Of a stretch of DNA of 38,049 nucleotides, positions 1-10,693 are shown piece after piece. How positions within the stretch are numbered: position 1 is the first letter of the stretch; every line of letters begins with the position of its first letter. The position numbers and the translations under genes are program-made. The notes beneath the pieces were generated by a model. It was not told where the DNA came from. It ran no database searches and saw nothing but the letters and a program-made list of their open reading frames with translations. This DNA comes from Parvularia atlantis (Eukaryota > Opisthokonta > Rotosphaerida), in NCBI GenBank assembly GCA_943704415.1, contig CALSCO010001857.1, forward strand, positions 863 to 38,911. The letters are read 5' to 3'.

Positions 1-2
1 TC

Positions 3-603
3 GGCTGCAGCGCGTGCAGCAGCGCGAGCGTGTGCTCGGCGTGCAGCGGCGGTTTCTACCTCAATCAGCTGTCGCAGTCGTGCGTCTCGGCCGCGTCGTG
101 CCCGACCAGGACGTTTGCCAACGGCGCCAACAACGTGTGTACCGACTGCCCGAGCTCGTGCACGGCATGCTCGAGCGCGACCGTGTGCAGTGCGTGCGCG
201 TCGTCGTTCTACCTCGACAGCAGCACGGCGACGTGCGTCGGGGCTGGCGTCTGCCCCGCCGGCACGTATCCAGACGACGGCACGTGGACGTGCGCGGCGT
301 GCTCGACCGGCTGCAGCGCGTGCAGCAGCGCGAGCGTGTGCTCGGCGTGCAGCGGCGGTTTCTACCTCAATCAGCTGTCGCAGTCGTGCGTCTCGGCCGC
401 GTCGTGCCCGACCAGGACGTTTGCCAACGGCGCCAACAACGTGTGTACCGACTGCCCGAGCTCGTGCACGGCATGCTCGAGCGCGACCGTGTGCAGTGCG
501 TGCGCGTCGTCGTTCTACCTCGACAGCAGCACGGCGACGTGCGTCGGGGCTGGCGTCTGCCCCGCCGGCACGTATCCAGACGACGGCACGTGGACGTGCG
601 CGG
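3..603 (+). repeat. Perfect tandem duplication, 306-bp period, in cysteine-rich coding exon
   Basis: Bases 3-297 and 309-603 are identical by eye over 295 bp. The period is 306 bp, or 102 residues (two ~51-residue cysteine-rich units). The first difference is at 298 versus 604. Units further downstream keep the cysteine pattern but have diverged strongly. This copy is therefore a very recent in-frame duplication, a gene-conversion tract, or an assembly artefact near a contig edge. Confidence 0.95.
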
Positions 604-3600
604 TGTGCTCGACTGGCTGCGCGAGCTGTAGCAGCGCGAGCGTCTGCCTCGCGTCGTGCACCGGCGGCCTGTACTACGACTACACGACGTCTGGCTGCGT
701 CAGCGGTAGCGAGTGCCCCGCCCGCACCTTTGCAAACAGCGCCATCTTCGCGTGCAGCGACTGCCCGAGCTCGTGCGCGACATGCTCTAGCTTTAGCGTT
801 TGCAACACGTGCGCGCCGACGTTCTACCTCGACGGCAGTACATCTTCGTGCGTCGCGGCCTCAGACTGTCCGACCGGCACGTACGCGGATGACGGCTCTG
901 CAACGTGTGCGGCGTGCGCGGACGGCTGTGCGCGCTGCACTAGCCCGCTCGTCTGCACAGCCTGCATGAACGGCCTCTTCCTCGACCAGACGTTCGCGAC
1001 CTGCGTGTCAGGCGATCTGTGCCCTTCCAGGACCTTTCCGAACAGCTTCGACAACGCGTGCACCGACTGCCCGGCCTGGTGCACGGCGTGCTCGAGCCTC
1101 AGCACGTGTAGCGCGTGCGCGGCGTCGTTCTACCTGGACGTCTCGTCGCTGACGTGCGTGATGGCCGAGAGCTGCCCGATCAACACCTACCCGGACGACG
1201 GCACCAACACCTGCGAGGCGTGCGCGGAGGAGTGCGCTCGCTGCAGCAGCGCAAGTGCTTGCACAGCATGCAGGGGTAACCTGTACCTCGACGCGACGGC
1301 TGCGACCTGCGTCATTGGCACCGCGTGCCCGCCCGCGACGTTCCCCGAGTCCGCCGGCAACATCTGTGCGCCCTGCCCGAGCAACTGCAATGCGTGCAAG
1401 AGCTTCAGCCTGTGCATATCCTGCGCGCCGCCGTTCTACATCGACAGCAGTGCCAGCGAGCCGTGCGTTCCGGGCAGCGCATGCCCCGCGGGCACCTTCC
1501 CGGACGACAACACACAGGCGTGCGCGCTCTGCGACGATGGCTGCGCCCTGTGCGACACCACGGGCACCTGCACGACGTGCGAGCCGGGCCTGTTCCTGGA
1601 CACGTCGAGCGCCGCGTGCGTCGAAGCGTCTCTCTGCCCCAACGCGACATTCCCCGACGAGATCACCGGCGTGTGCGCCGCCTGCCCGTCCGAGTGCGCG
1701 CTCTGCGACGACTTCGACACGTGCACGTCCTGCGCCGAGTCGTTTTTCCTCGACGTCGGTGCGGCGGCCTGCGTCAACGCGCTCAACTGCCCCAGCGCAA
1801 CGTTTGGCGACTCGGCGACACGCACCTGCACCGCATGCGCCGCCGGCTGCTCGAGCTGCGACAGCGCTACTGCGTGCACCGCGTGCAACTCGGGCTACCT
1901 GCTCGTTGCGGCCGCGCAGACGTGCGTGCTGGCGGATGCGTGCCCGAGCCAGACCTTCCCGGACGTGCCCAACGGCTTATGCGCGCCGTGCCCGGCCGGC
2001 TGCACCGCGTGCGAGAGCTTCGACGTGTGCACGGCGTGCACCGCGGGCTACTTCTTCGACGCCGACACGGCGGCGTGCGTGATCGCGGCCGACTGCCCCG
2101 CCACAACCTACGCCGACATCAACACGGGCACGTGCGCGTCCTGCGGCGCCGAGTGCGAGACCTGCACCAGCGCGGGCGTGTGCACGAGCTGCTGGGCGGG
2201 CTCGTACCTTCTCGCGTCGACGCAACAGTGCGTCGGCCTACAGGGCTGCCCTGCTCGCACATTCGCAGACGACGACACGTGGACGTGTGCGTCGTGCCCG
2301 GACAAGTGCGCCACGTGCTCGCTCTTCACCAACTGCACGTCGTGCGACTCAATCTACTTCCTCGACACAAACACGGGCTCGTGCGGCATCTGCCCCGGCG
2401 GCTACTACCCAGAAACCGAGTCGGGCCTGTGCCTGCCCTGCAGCGACCAGTGCGGCTCGTGCAGCGACCAGAACACGTGCACAAGCTGCACCAACACCTC
2501 GCCGTACCTGTTCAACGGCACGTGCTATGAGGAGTGCCCCTGGGCGACGGTGCCGACGATGACCCAGGGCGGACGCCTCACGTGCGTGCCCGGGTGTCCC
2601 AACGGCTACTACGGCCCGACGTGCCTGCCGTGCTCGTGCGGCAAGGGCGTGTGCAGCGACGGCCTCGCGGGCTCGGGCCAGTGCACGTGCAACAGCGGCT
2701 GGCGCCAGTCCAGCTCGGGCGACCTCACGTCGCCTTGCAACCGGTGCGCGAGCGGCTTCTACGGCTCGACGTGCGCGCCTTGCACGTGTGGCATCCAGGG
2801 TACGTGCAGCCAGGGACTGAACGGCAACGGACGGTGCACGTGCGCCGCCGGCTGGGCCCAGTCCAACAGCACCAACCCGCGCTCGCCGTGCGACGTGTGC
2901 GCCTCGGGCTTCTTCGGTGCGACCTGCCAGCCGTGCCCGAACTGCGTTGAGGGCCAGGGCACGTGCAACGACGGCCTGGGCGGCAACGGCGTGTGTGCGT
3001 GCACGACAGGCTTCACTGGCACGCTGTGCGAGCAGTGCACGCCCGGCCGCGGCGGCCCGACGTGCCAGCCGTGCCCCAATTGCCAGAACGGGACGTGCTT
3101 GGAGGGCATCTCGGGCACGGGCCTGTGCGACTGCAGCGCGGGCTTTGCGGGCCCCGACGGCGTGACGACGACGAGCACCTCGACCTGCTCGACCTGCCTG
3201 AGCGGGCGCTACGGCCCGTTGTGCCTCCTGTGCAACTGCGGCACGAACGCGACGTGCAGCGCCGGCATCAACGGCACCGGCGTGTGCACGTGCGCCACGG
3301 GCTGGGCGCACGCCTTGACGTCGACCGACTTCCAACCATGCACGGTCTGCGCGCCGGGCTACACCGGCTCCGACTGCCACCTGGCGGTGCGTTTCGCTTT
3401 GGCGCGCGCCCCGCGTGTGATTGACGGGGGGCGAGCGCACAGGTGCCGTGCGTGCCCGCGTGCGGGCCCAACAGTGTGTGCGATGACTACGTCGGCGTGT
3501 GCCGCTGCACCGGCAAGTACACCGGGCCGAACTGCAACACGTGCCTGCCCGGTGCGTACTCTCGCGCCGGGTGCACGGGTGCAACCTTCCATGACATACT

Positions 3601-6600
3601 GCGCCGCGCAGGGTTCACGCGCCCGGATCTCGGCTGCCCCCTCGCCAAGCCGTGCCCGCTCAACTGCAGCGGCAACGGCGCGTGCGACGCCTACACGGGC
3701 CTGTGCACGTGCGCGCGCGGCTGGCTCAACACGGGCTGCGACATCGCCGACCCGTGCAACCCGTCGCCCTGCCGCAACGGCGCGTCGTGCACGCGCTTCG
3801 TCAACTACACAACCGGTGTGACCAACTTCACGTGCACGTGCGTGGGCCTGTTCACGGGCAGGCGCTGCGACGAGCCGATCATCACGCCGGCTCTGTCGCG
3901 CATCGTGCCGACCGTATCGCCGCTGACGGGCACGGTCGCGACGGTCATCGGCGACGACTTCCAGCCGGGCCTCGTCGTGTCGCTCTCGTACGGCTCGGTC
4001 GGCGTGTTCTTCCGCCAGAAGGTGCTCAACTTTTTCGACGCACCGACCGTCGACAGCCGCCGGCGCGCGGTCACGCCCACGACGGCCTTCAACGTGACCC
4101 TGCCGCAGTTCAACCAGACCGACGTCTTTGTCGCGGTGACGCTGACCAACCCCAGCGGCGGCGTGCTCCGCGCGGCCGACATCTACTACACGGTCAACTG
4201 CCCGTACGAGGGCCAGTGGGGTCAGGGCACGGATTGCCAGGCGTGCCCGTCCAACGCCATCTGCCCGGGCGGCTACCGCATTTACCCGCGCCCGGGCGCG
4301 TGGAGCCCGAGCAACTGGACGGCGCCGGTGGACTGCGCCCCGCCCGTCTCGCGCTGCCCTGGTGGCACCAGCAACGCGTGCGCGGTGCGTGTGCACATGA
4401 TCGCCCCGTCCCGCGCGTGCGCTGATTGCCGCGCAGGTCGGCTACACGGGCGACGTCTGCGCCAACTGCGCGCCAAACTACTACTCGCAGGGTGGGCAGT
4501 GTCTGCTGTGCGGCAACGCGCTCACCAACACGATCGGCCTACTCCTGCTCGACATCATCTTCCTGGTCGTGCTGATCATCTCGGTCATCACCTTCCGCCA
4601 GAACACAATCAAGAAGATTGTCATCGCCGTCGCCACGCTCCAGATCCTGCGCACGACCTTGCAGCAGCTCGAGAGCCGCCTGCCGCCCTCGCTCATCACC
4701 GTCGTGACGGTGATCGCCTACGGCTCGGGCAATGCCAGCTCGTTCTCGCAGGCGCAGTGCCTGCTCGGCGCGCCGTTCTTCATCCAGGTGCGCGCTGCCT
4801 GCTCAGGCGAACGTATCTGACGGTGCGTGCGCAGTTCTACGGCCAGCTGGCGCAGGTCGCCCTGGCCGTCGTCCTCGTCATCTTGCTGCTGCCGCTCAAG
4901 TGGGCCTGGATGAGGTACTTCTGGCCACCGATCACGCGCTGCTTTGACCGCACGCTCGGTCGGTCGTCGTCGGTGGTGCGCGCTCGTGTGAGGCATGTCA
5001 CGCGCGCGCTGTGAGCTCAACCGCCCGCTTGCGTGCAGCAGTCGGACAAGGACTCTGATGACTCGACGGACGACGACGGCGTGGTCAACCCCAAACAGGG
5101 CAGCGCGTCGACATCGGCGCTCGTGACCGTGTCCGCAGCCGCGCCGATCGACCCGCTGGACGAGTTCCGCATGAACGCAGGCACGAGGTCTAAGCTGCCC
5201 GTCAGCGCTGCCGCGGCCTCGTCGCGGGGCAGCGGCGACGCGTCGGCATCGCAGGAGAAGAAGCGGCGGTCGTCGCTCATGACCATGCTGCGCCCGTCCA
5301 CCGGCAGCAGCGGCAGCCGCCCGAAGGACAAGAACGACATCGCTGGCATGACCAAGCACCAGCTGCGCTACCGGCAGGCGGTGCGTGCGGTGACGGCGGC
5401 CATGACAAGTGCTCACGCTGTGCGCGCGCGCGTGCGCCAGGTCATCACGGACAATCTGCCGCCCGGCCATGCCGCTGCGGAGGTGCGCGCGGCGGCCGCG
5501 GTGCACTGCGCGCCACTGATGATACCGCGCACAACAGCTTGTTCAAAAGGGCGACACCGTCGTGCTGTACAGCCTCAGCCGCGAGCAGGCCAACCACGTC
5601 AACGTCACGAACACGCGCAACGGCATCAACTGCGCCGTGCCGCTCACGCACGTCCAAGTGCGCGCCCGCCTGACGCCTGCGCGGCGCAGGGCTGTCTGAC
5701 GTGCACGATCGCAGATTGCCAGCCCGTCTGACGAGCCCGAGCAAGACGGTCTCGCGCTGCAAAGCCTGGACGAGCCGCGGCCGGCGGCGTTCTACTCGGT
5801 GCGCGTGCGCAGCAGGTATGGTGGAGGACGCAGCGTCTGACACGGAAAGAACAGCTTCCGCCTGGCGAGCAGAGCTTCAGCCCGCTGCGGTCGATGCTGA
5901 GCTACGTGCGCGACCGCTTCGTGCGCAGTCTCGTGATCGTGTTGCTGTTTCAGTGCGTGTTGCGCGCGCGGCGCCTGCCCGGGCCGCGTCCGCTCACCGC
6001 GACACGGCGCGCGCAGCTACACGAACACCGCCAACGTGATTTTTGAGACGTTCGTGTGCATCGACATCTACGGTGCGCGTTTTTTTTTTTCGCGGGGCGC
6101 GACGCGCCGCTCGCCGCTGACCGCGGGACCGGCCGCGTCAGGCGCAATCGTGATGCAGGCGCTGCCTTCGCAGCAGTGCTTCCAAGGCCAGCACACGACC
6201 GCGTTCGTTGTCGCCGTGTTTGTGCTCGTATGCTACCTGCTGGCCCTGCCGTCGACGTTCTTCGTGATGCTCTGGCGCCTGCGCAAGCGTCTGCACATCG
6301 ACTGGCGCGTGGCCATGGACTTTGGCTGTGCGTTGCTCTGGCGCGGTGCTCGTGCGTGCGTGCGGCGTGACACGCTGGGCGTGGCGCAGATCTGTACCAG
6401 TCGTTCCGGCCGTCGATGTACTTTGCCGGTGTGCTCTGGCTGATTGTGCTCCTGCTGCAGTCGCTGGCGTTCGCGCTGGGCGGCATCGGCTCGGCCATTG
6501 TCGCGGCGATCGCGTACGGCAGCTTTGCGATCTTCCTCGTGCTGCTGCGCCCGTTCCGCTTCCTGCTGGTCAACCTGATCGGCGCCGTCGTCATGCTCTT

Positions 6601-7358
6601 TGCGCTCGTCGTGCGCATCTTCCTGCAGCTGAACGTGCGTGGCGCGCTGAGGCGCGGCAACGGCGAGGGCGTGACGCGGCCTCGCGTGCACACAGGTGGA
6701 CGCCTCGGTCTTCCTCGACACGGCGATCGCCTTCATTGTCTTCAGCATCGTCATCGGCCTGTTTGTGATCGCCTACCCGGTCGCGGTGACGGTGGTGGAA
6801 GTGCGTCCGGCCCGGCCTGGCACACGTTTGCCTCGGCTCACGATGGTCGTTTCGCAGCGCTGGAAGGCGAAGGCGCTCGAGCGCTACAACCGCAAGCTCA
6901 ACGAGCAAAAGGCGCCGCGCCACCGCAAGAAGTTTGTGTGGCGGCACGACGACGACCACCTCGGCGTCACCGCGCCGGCGTTTGGCGACGCGAGCGAGCC
7001 CGAGCCGTCGTTCGGCCGGTTTGAGCAGAACAAGGTCTGGGTGCAGACGTTCGACAACCCGCTCTTTGGCAACCGCTCGCCGCGCGAGCTGGCCGAGGAC
7101 AGCGAGAAGGACCAGACGTTCCACGCGGACGACCCCGAGCAGGACGAGCACGACGAGACGCAGGACGGCGCGGACAGCGGCAGCGGCAGCGGCAGCAGTA
7201 GTCGGGGCAGCGAGCGTTTCAGCCGCGCCAGCAACGACGCGCCGGCTGCGCAGACGCCGCGCAGCGGGCGCGTCAACGTCTCGCCGTTCGAGGCTGCCTA
7301 CGAGGACGAGCTCTCGTCGGCAATCCTGGCGGACTTTGGCGCCGGCGCGCGCCGCTGA
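3..7358 (+). CDS. Giant cysteine-rich multi-pass surface protein (furin-like/EGF/IPT-TIG/TM), 5' partial
   Basis: The gene runs in from the left edge; 2198 residues are in the window. I place 14 exons: 3-3386, 3443-4384, 4437-4787, 4835-4975, 5039-5380, 5441-5482, 5538-5657, 5715-5798, 5855-5952, 6017-6072, 6142-6327, 6390-6634, 6696-6800 and 6858-7358. Their sum is a multiple of three. The first ~840 residues are furin/VSP-like repeats of about 51 residues (CPAGTYPDDG, CSACASSFYLD patterns). EGF/laminin-like modules follow, then an IPT/TIG domain (SPLTGTVATVIGDDFQPG, about 3895-4190). A cysteine module (GYTGDVCANC) precedes the first helix (about 4530-4590). Further hydrophobic helices lie at about 4840-4910, 5900-6070, 6200-6290, 6415-6630 and 6700-6800. 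A cytosolic acidic, Ser-rich tail ends the protein. The layout suggests a large adhesion or receptor-like protein at the plasma membrane. The ligand is unknown and I do not assign a named family. Confidence 0.85.
6073..6141 (+). other. Representative intron (GTGCG donor, CTGAC branch)
   Basis: This 69-bp intron of the surface-protein gene starts GTGCGC, has a T-run, carries CTGAC at 6116-6120 and ends CGTCAG. It is the only acceptor choice that keeps the frame into the next membrane exon. It illustrates the form most introns in the window share. Confidence 0.75.
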
Positions 7359-7479
7359 GCCTACCCGCTCCCTGCGCGCGTATTTTGGCCTAATCTTTGG
7401 CGCATCCCTTCCCCGTCTCTGTTTGCGCACGGTGTGCCCTGGTGGCGCTGGCGGTTGCATTCTTTTGTGTATGGGCGTC
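7359..7479. other. Convergent intergenic region (shared 3' ends)
   Basis: The surface-protein gene and BRAP end tail to tail 121 bp apart. The region is T/C-rich on the + strand and richer in T than its surroundings (TATTTTGGCC, TTCTTTTGTG). No canonical AATAAA is visible on either strand. It must hold both 3' UTRs or their overlap. Confidence 0.6.
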
Positions 7480-9639
7480 TCACTTGGCTTTCTTGTGCGG
7501 GGAGCGCTTTGTCTCTGGCGGCGTCTCCTTGACGACGACCTGACGCACGCCTCAGCTTTGCCGCGGAAGCGTCGGAGGCGCACCTGGCCCTCCTGGATCT
7601 CGTCCTTGTGCGGCGAGCTCTCGACGCGCTTCTGCGTCTCAATGTAGAACATGACGTCGCGCAGCTGCTCCTCGAGGTCGGCCACCTGACGCGTCTTGTC
7701 GGCCTGAGCGCGGCCGGGTCTCGCCGTCAGCGGGGGCGCAGCAGCGGACGGCCCGCGCGCACATTCTGCGCCTTGAGCGCGTCGAAGTTCTGCGACAGGC
7801 CCGAGTGCAGCGCGCGCAGCTCGTCGGACTCGTGCAGGAGCTTGGCGTACTTTTCCGACACCTGCTCGCGCGTCCGTAAGACTTCTGCGCCGTGGCTCGA
7901 CGCGGCGCACCATGCTGTACTTCTTCTCGACCTTGGCCTTCTCGCGCGCCGCGGCCTCGAGCTGCTCGCGCGTTTGCGTGAGCACGTCGACGGTGTGGTC
8001 GTGCGCGGTGACGACGTCCTGTGTGTGTGCCGTGTGAGACGACGACACGCGCCTGAACAACGGCGCACCTTGAGCCGCTGCTCGAGCGCCGTCATGCGCG
8101 CCACAAAGTGCTCCTCCGTCTGCGCCAGCTGCGCCTGGTAGTAGAGCCGCTGTGATTCAAGCTGCGCCGTGAGCAGGTTGCCAAACTCGACGGCCATTGC
8201 CTCCATCTGCGCACGTTAGCGGCGGTCGGGGCCACTCGTACCGCGCGCGCACCTTGCCCTCTGCCGAGTAGCGCGCCTGCTGGTCCAGCGACGTGTCGCT
8301 CGGGTCGTTTTCGCCCGGCAGCTCGACCAGCTTGCCGTCGGTCTTGTTGGTGATGAGCCGGTGGACGTACCTGGCACGGCGACGGCGCGCTGAGCGTCAC
8401 GTTATGCAGCGGCCAGGCAGCACGCACCCGTCGCCGACGTAGTCCCACACGCGCTGTGTCTGCAGCTCGATGGCGTACGGGTGCGCGTGCGACTGGAAGT
8501 GCGAGGCTGCGTGCCCGCCGACGTACCGCCCGCAGCCAATGTGTGCTGGCGCGGGTGCGTCAGGGCAGCTGCACGCATCGGATCACGCGGCGGCAGGCGC
8601 ACCGCAGATGAGGCACATCCACAGGTCCTCCGTGGCGTGGCAGATTGAGCACTCGTTCAGGTTCTCCTGCAGGTCGTCCTTGCTGCTGCAGTAGCGGCAC
8701 ACGGGACAGCTGGCGTGCGCGCGCGCGGCGCAGGGGTCAGGGGTCAGGGGTCAGGGCGGTGTGCACGCTCGGTGCTCGGCGCACCTGCTGTCGCCCCACT
8801 TGGCGATGCACTTGCAGTGGAAGTTGTGGTTGCACACGAGCGCGCACACGCCCGACACGGACGCGTCCATGCGCTCGAGACAGACGGGGCAAGTCGGCAG
8901 CTGCGCACGAGCACGCCCGGCTCAGTCAGGGCGCCAGCGTGCAGCGTGCCTGCGGCGGCCACCTCCAGCAGGCCGTCCTCCTGCGCGAAGATCGGCACAC
9001 TCGCGCTCGACTTGAACTCGACGCGCTCGACAAAGAGCACGTGGCACGCCTCGGGCTGGCGGCGCGTGAGCACATCGGCCTCCCGCGGCATGGCGGCGCA
9101 CCGCGAGCGAGCTGAACGGGCGCCGGTTGAAGTCGCGGTGGAAGGCGACGGCGTCCTGCGAGGACCGGAAGCGCGCGAGGACCATGAAGCGCTTGCTAAG
9201 GGCGTTACTGGGGGGCCGTGGGCAGCTCAGGGTGGGGGGGCGCGTGAGCAGCGCGCACAGGCGGCGTGCGCACCGGATGATGCGCAGGTTGAGCACGCTG
9301 CCCTGGTGCGCGCCCATGAACAGCAGGAAGTCGGCCGTGGACATGTACGTGGGCACGGCGAGCACGCAGACGAGGTCGCAGTCGTCGGGCGGGGCTGCCA
9401 TCGCCTCCTTCTCGCGGAACAGGTGCACCACGCCGTTCTGCACGTCCGTGTTGCCGCTCACGAACGGCACCGTCTCGGGTGTCTGCGCCTGCGCGTGCGG
9501 TCAGTATCGCGGCGTGCTTGGCCGTGCGCGCGCGTGCCTCGTCGTCGTGGCCGTCCATGCTGCCAGCGCGGTCGAACCACTGCACCTGCAGCGGCCCGGG
9601 GCGGTAGTCGCTGGGGCGCGCGCGGCGCTCGGGCGGGTG

Positions 9640-9686
<47 letters not shown>

Positions 9687-10008
9687 CCTTGGCCTTTTTG
9701 CCCTGCCGCGCGTGTCACGGGCACGGCGCACGGGCTGCTGACATGCACGCGCGCACCGGCTTCTTCGCCGCAGCGGACGGCGACGGCGCGGGCGGCGCGG
9801 GCGGCGCGGGCGTGCCGGCGACGGGCACGAGGTCACGTGCGGCGTGCGCGAAGAGGTCGACCGGGTGCTGCCGCGCCGCGCAGCTCAGGCCGCGCCCTGG
9901 CGAGGGCGGCCCGGCGCGCACCGCGGCCTCGGCGAGCTGTGCCGGCGGTACGGTGACGACGACGCGGTAGCGCACGAGCGCGGGCGCGGCGGGCGCCTGG
10001 GCGCGACG

Positions 10009-10049
<41 letters not shown>

Positions 10050-10149
10050 ACGAAGACGCCGACGACTTGGACGGGGCGGGCGGCGGCGAGGGCGAGCGGG
10101 GCGGCGGCGGCGGCGGCGGCAGGCTGTGCGCAACAGGCGCTGACGTCAT
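7480..10149 (-). CDS. BRAP: BRCA1-associated protein (BRAP/IMP) RING-type E3 ubiquitin ligase
   Basis: Domains in protein order match BRAP (Etp1 in yeast). A low-complexity N-terminus comes first. Next is the BRAP2 RNA-recognition-like region ([30 protein letters not shown]). Then a RING finger at about 8690-8901 ([29 protein letters not shown]). Then a UBP zinc finger at about 8370-8660 ([16 protein letters not shown], joined across an intron to [12 protein letters not shown]). A long coiled coil follows, and the tail reads [15 protein letters not shown], as in animal BRAP, ending in a basic segment. Human BRAP is a Ras-responsive E3 ligase that restrains KSR/MAPK scaffolding; that role is carried over by homology. 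About twelve short introns interrupt it; 7540-7583 restores EGQ-VVVKE. The start at 10149 is the only ATG in the first exon. Long CAG tracts encode poly-Ser and poly-Ala. Confidence 0.93.
9644..9685. repeat. (CTG/CAG)~14 microsatellite encoding poly-Ser in BRAP
   Basis: About 14 uninterrupted CTG units on the + strand. In the BRAP reading frame, fixed by the exon that follows the intron ending in GCGGCAG, the minus strand reads AGC repeats. The product is therefore poly-serine, not poly-glutamine. Confidence 0.85.
10011..10049. repeat. (CTG/CAG)13 microsatellite encoding poly-Ala in BRAP
   Basis: Thirteen CTG units on the + strand. In the frame that opens at the BRAP ATG and continues into [13 protein letters not shown], the minus strand reads GCA repeats. 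The tract is therefore poly-alanine near the N-terminus. Confidence 0.85.
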
Positions 10150-10169
10150 CACGTTTCTCCGCGGCCACG
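10150..10169. promoter_or_regulatory. 20-bp divergent spacer between BRAP and YPEL start codons
   Basis: Only 20 bp separate the BRAP ATG (minus) from the YPEL ATG (plus). No TATA or CCAAT motif fits. Core promoter elements and 5' UTRs must lie inside the neighbouring coding sequences. Confidence 0.6.
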
Positions 10170-10662
10170 ATGGACTCGGCGCGATTCACCTGCGCCGAGT
10201 GCACCGCGCCACTCGCGAGCCAAGCCGACGTGGTGTCCAAGGCGCGCTGGCGGGCGTGGGCTGCGGCGCGCGTGCCGCCGTGGCTGACGCGCGTGCGGAT
10301 GCAGGCGTTCCAGGGGCGGCACGGGCGCGCGTACCTCGTGCGTGAAGTGTGCGTCGATGTGTCGCGCCGGCAAAAGCGGGCCCCAATGACGACGCCGCCG
10401 CCGCCGCAGCGTCAACGTCAAGGTGGGCGAGCCACAGGAGCGCCTGCTGATCACGGGGCTGCACGTCGTCGCCGACATGACGTGCGCATCGTGCGGGACC
10501 GTCGTCGGGTGGAAATACGTTGCGTGCGCCTCGCGGGGCAGCCAGCACATCGCGCACTGATGACCGCCTCAGCTGCGCGCGCACGAGGAGTCGCAGCGGT
10601 TCAAGGAGGGCAAGTACATCCTCGAGCGCGGCAAGCTCTCCAAGGATAACGGGTGGATGTAG
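10170..10662 (+). CDS. YPEL: Yippee-like (YPEL) zinc-binding protein
   Basis: Four exons (10170-10241, 10305-10348, 10410-10518, 10573-10662) sum to 315 nt, giving 104 residues, the usual YPEL size. The spliced protein keeps every family landmark: FTCAECTAPLAS with the first CxxC, VVSKAFQGRHGRAYL, VVNVKVGEPQERLLITGLH, VADMTCASC with the second CxxC, GWKY, KEGKYILE and a KDNGW end. Human YPELs end in nearly the same residues. YPEL proteins adopt a Yippee/Mis18-type zinc fold, occur in nucleus, centrosome and spindle, and act with CTLH-type complexes in animals. That role is inferred here by family. The first intron would use a GC donor. The gene diverges from BRAP and converges on the homeobox gene, with 31 bp between stop codons. 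Confidence 0.93.
10242..10304 (+). other. Candidate GC-AG intron in YPEL
   Basis: Removing these 63 bp joins VVSKA directly to FQGRHGRAYL, exactly as in other YPEL proteins. The segment has a CTGAC branch motif and a TGCAG end, but its donor is AAG|GCGCGC, not GT. It is open in frame, so retention would add 21 residues. Confidence 0.65.
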
Positions 10663-10693
10663 CAGCTACGTGTACAAGTCTCACACAAGAGTC

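Noticed and set aside
2349-4396. Long minus-strand open frames (about 410 and 345 codons) antisense to the surface-protein gene
   Set aside because: They are Ala/Arg-rich shadows of a GC-rich, cysteine-codon-biased exon. They show no motif and no splice structure, and the plus frame has clear domains.
9458-9970. Poly-Gln, poly-Leu or poly-Cys proteins around the CTG repeats
   Set aside because: These are other-frame readings of the BRAP exons. The spliced BRAP frame reads the repeats as Ser and Ala.
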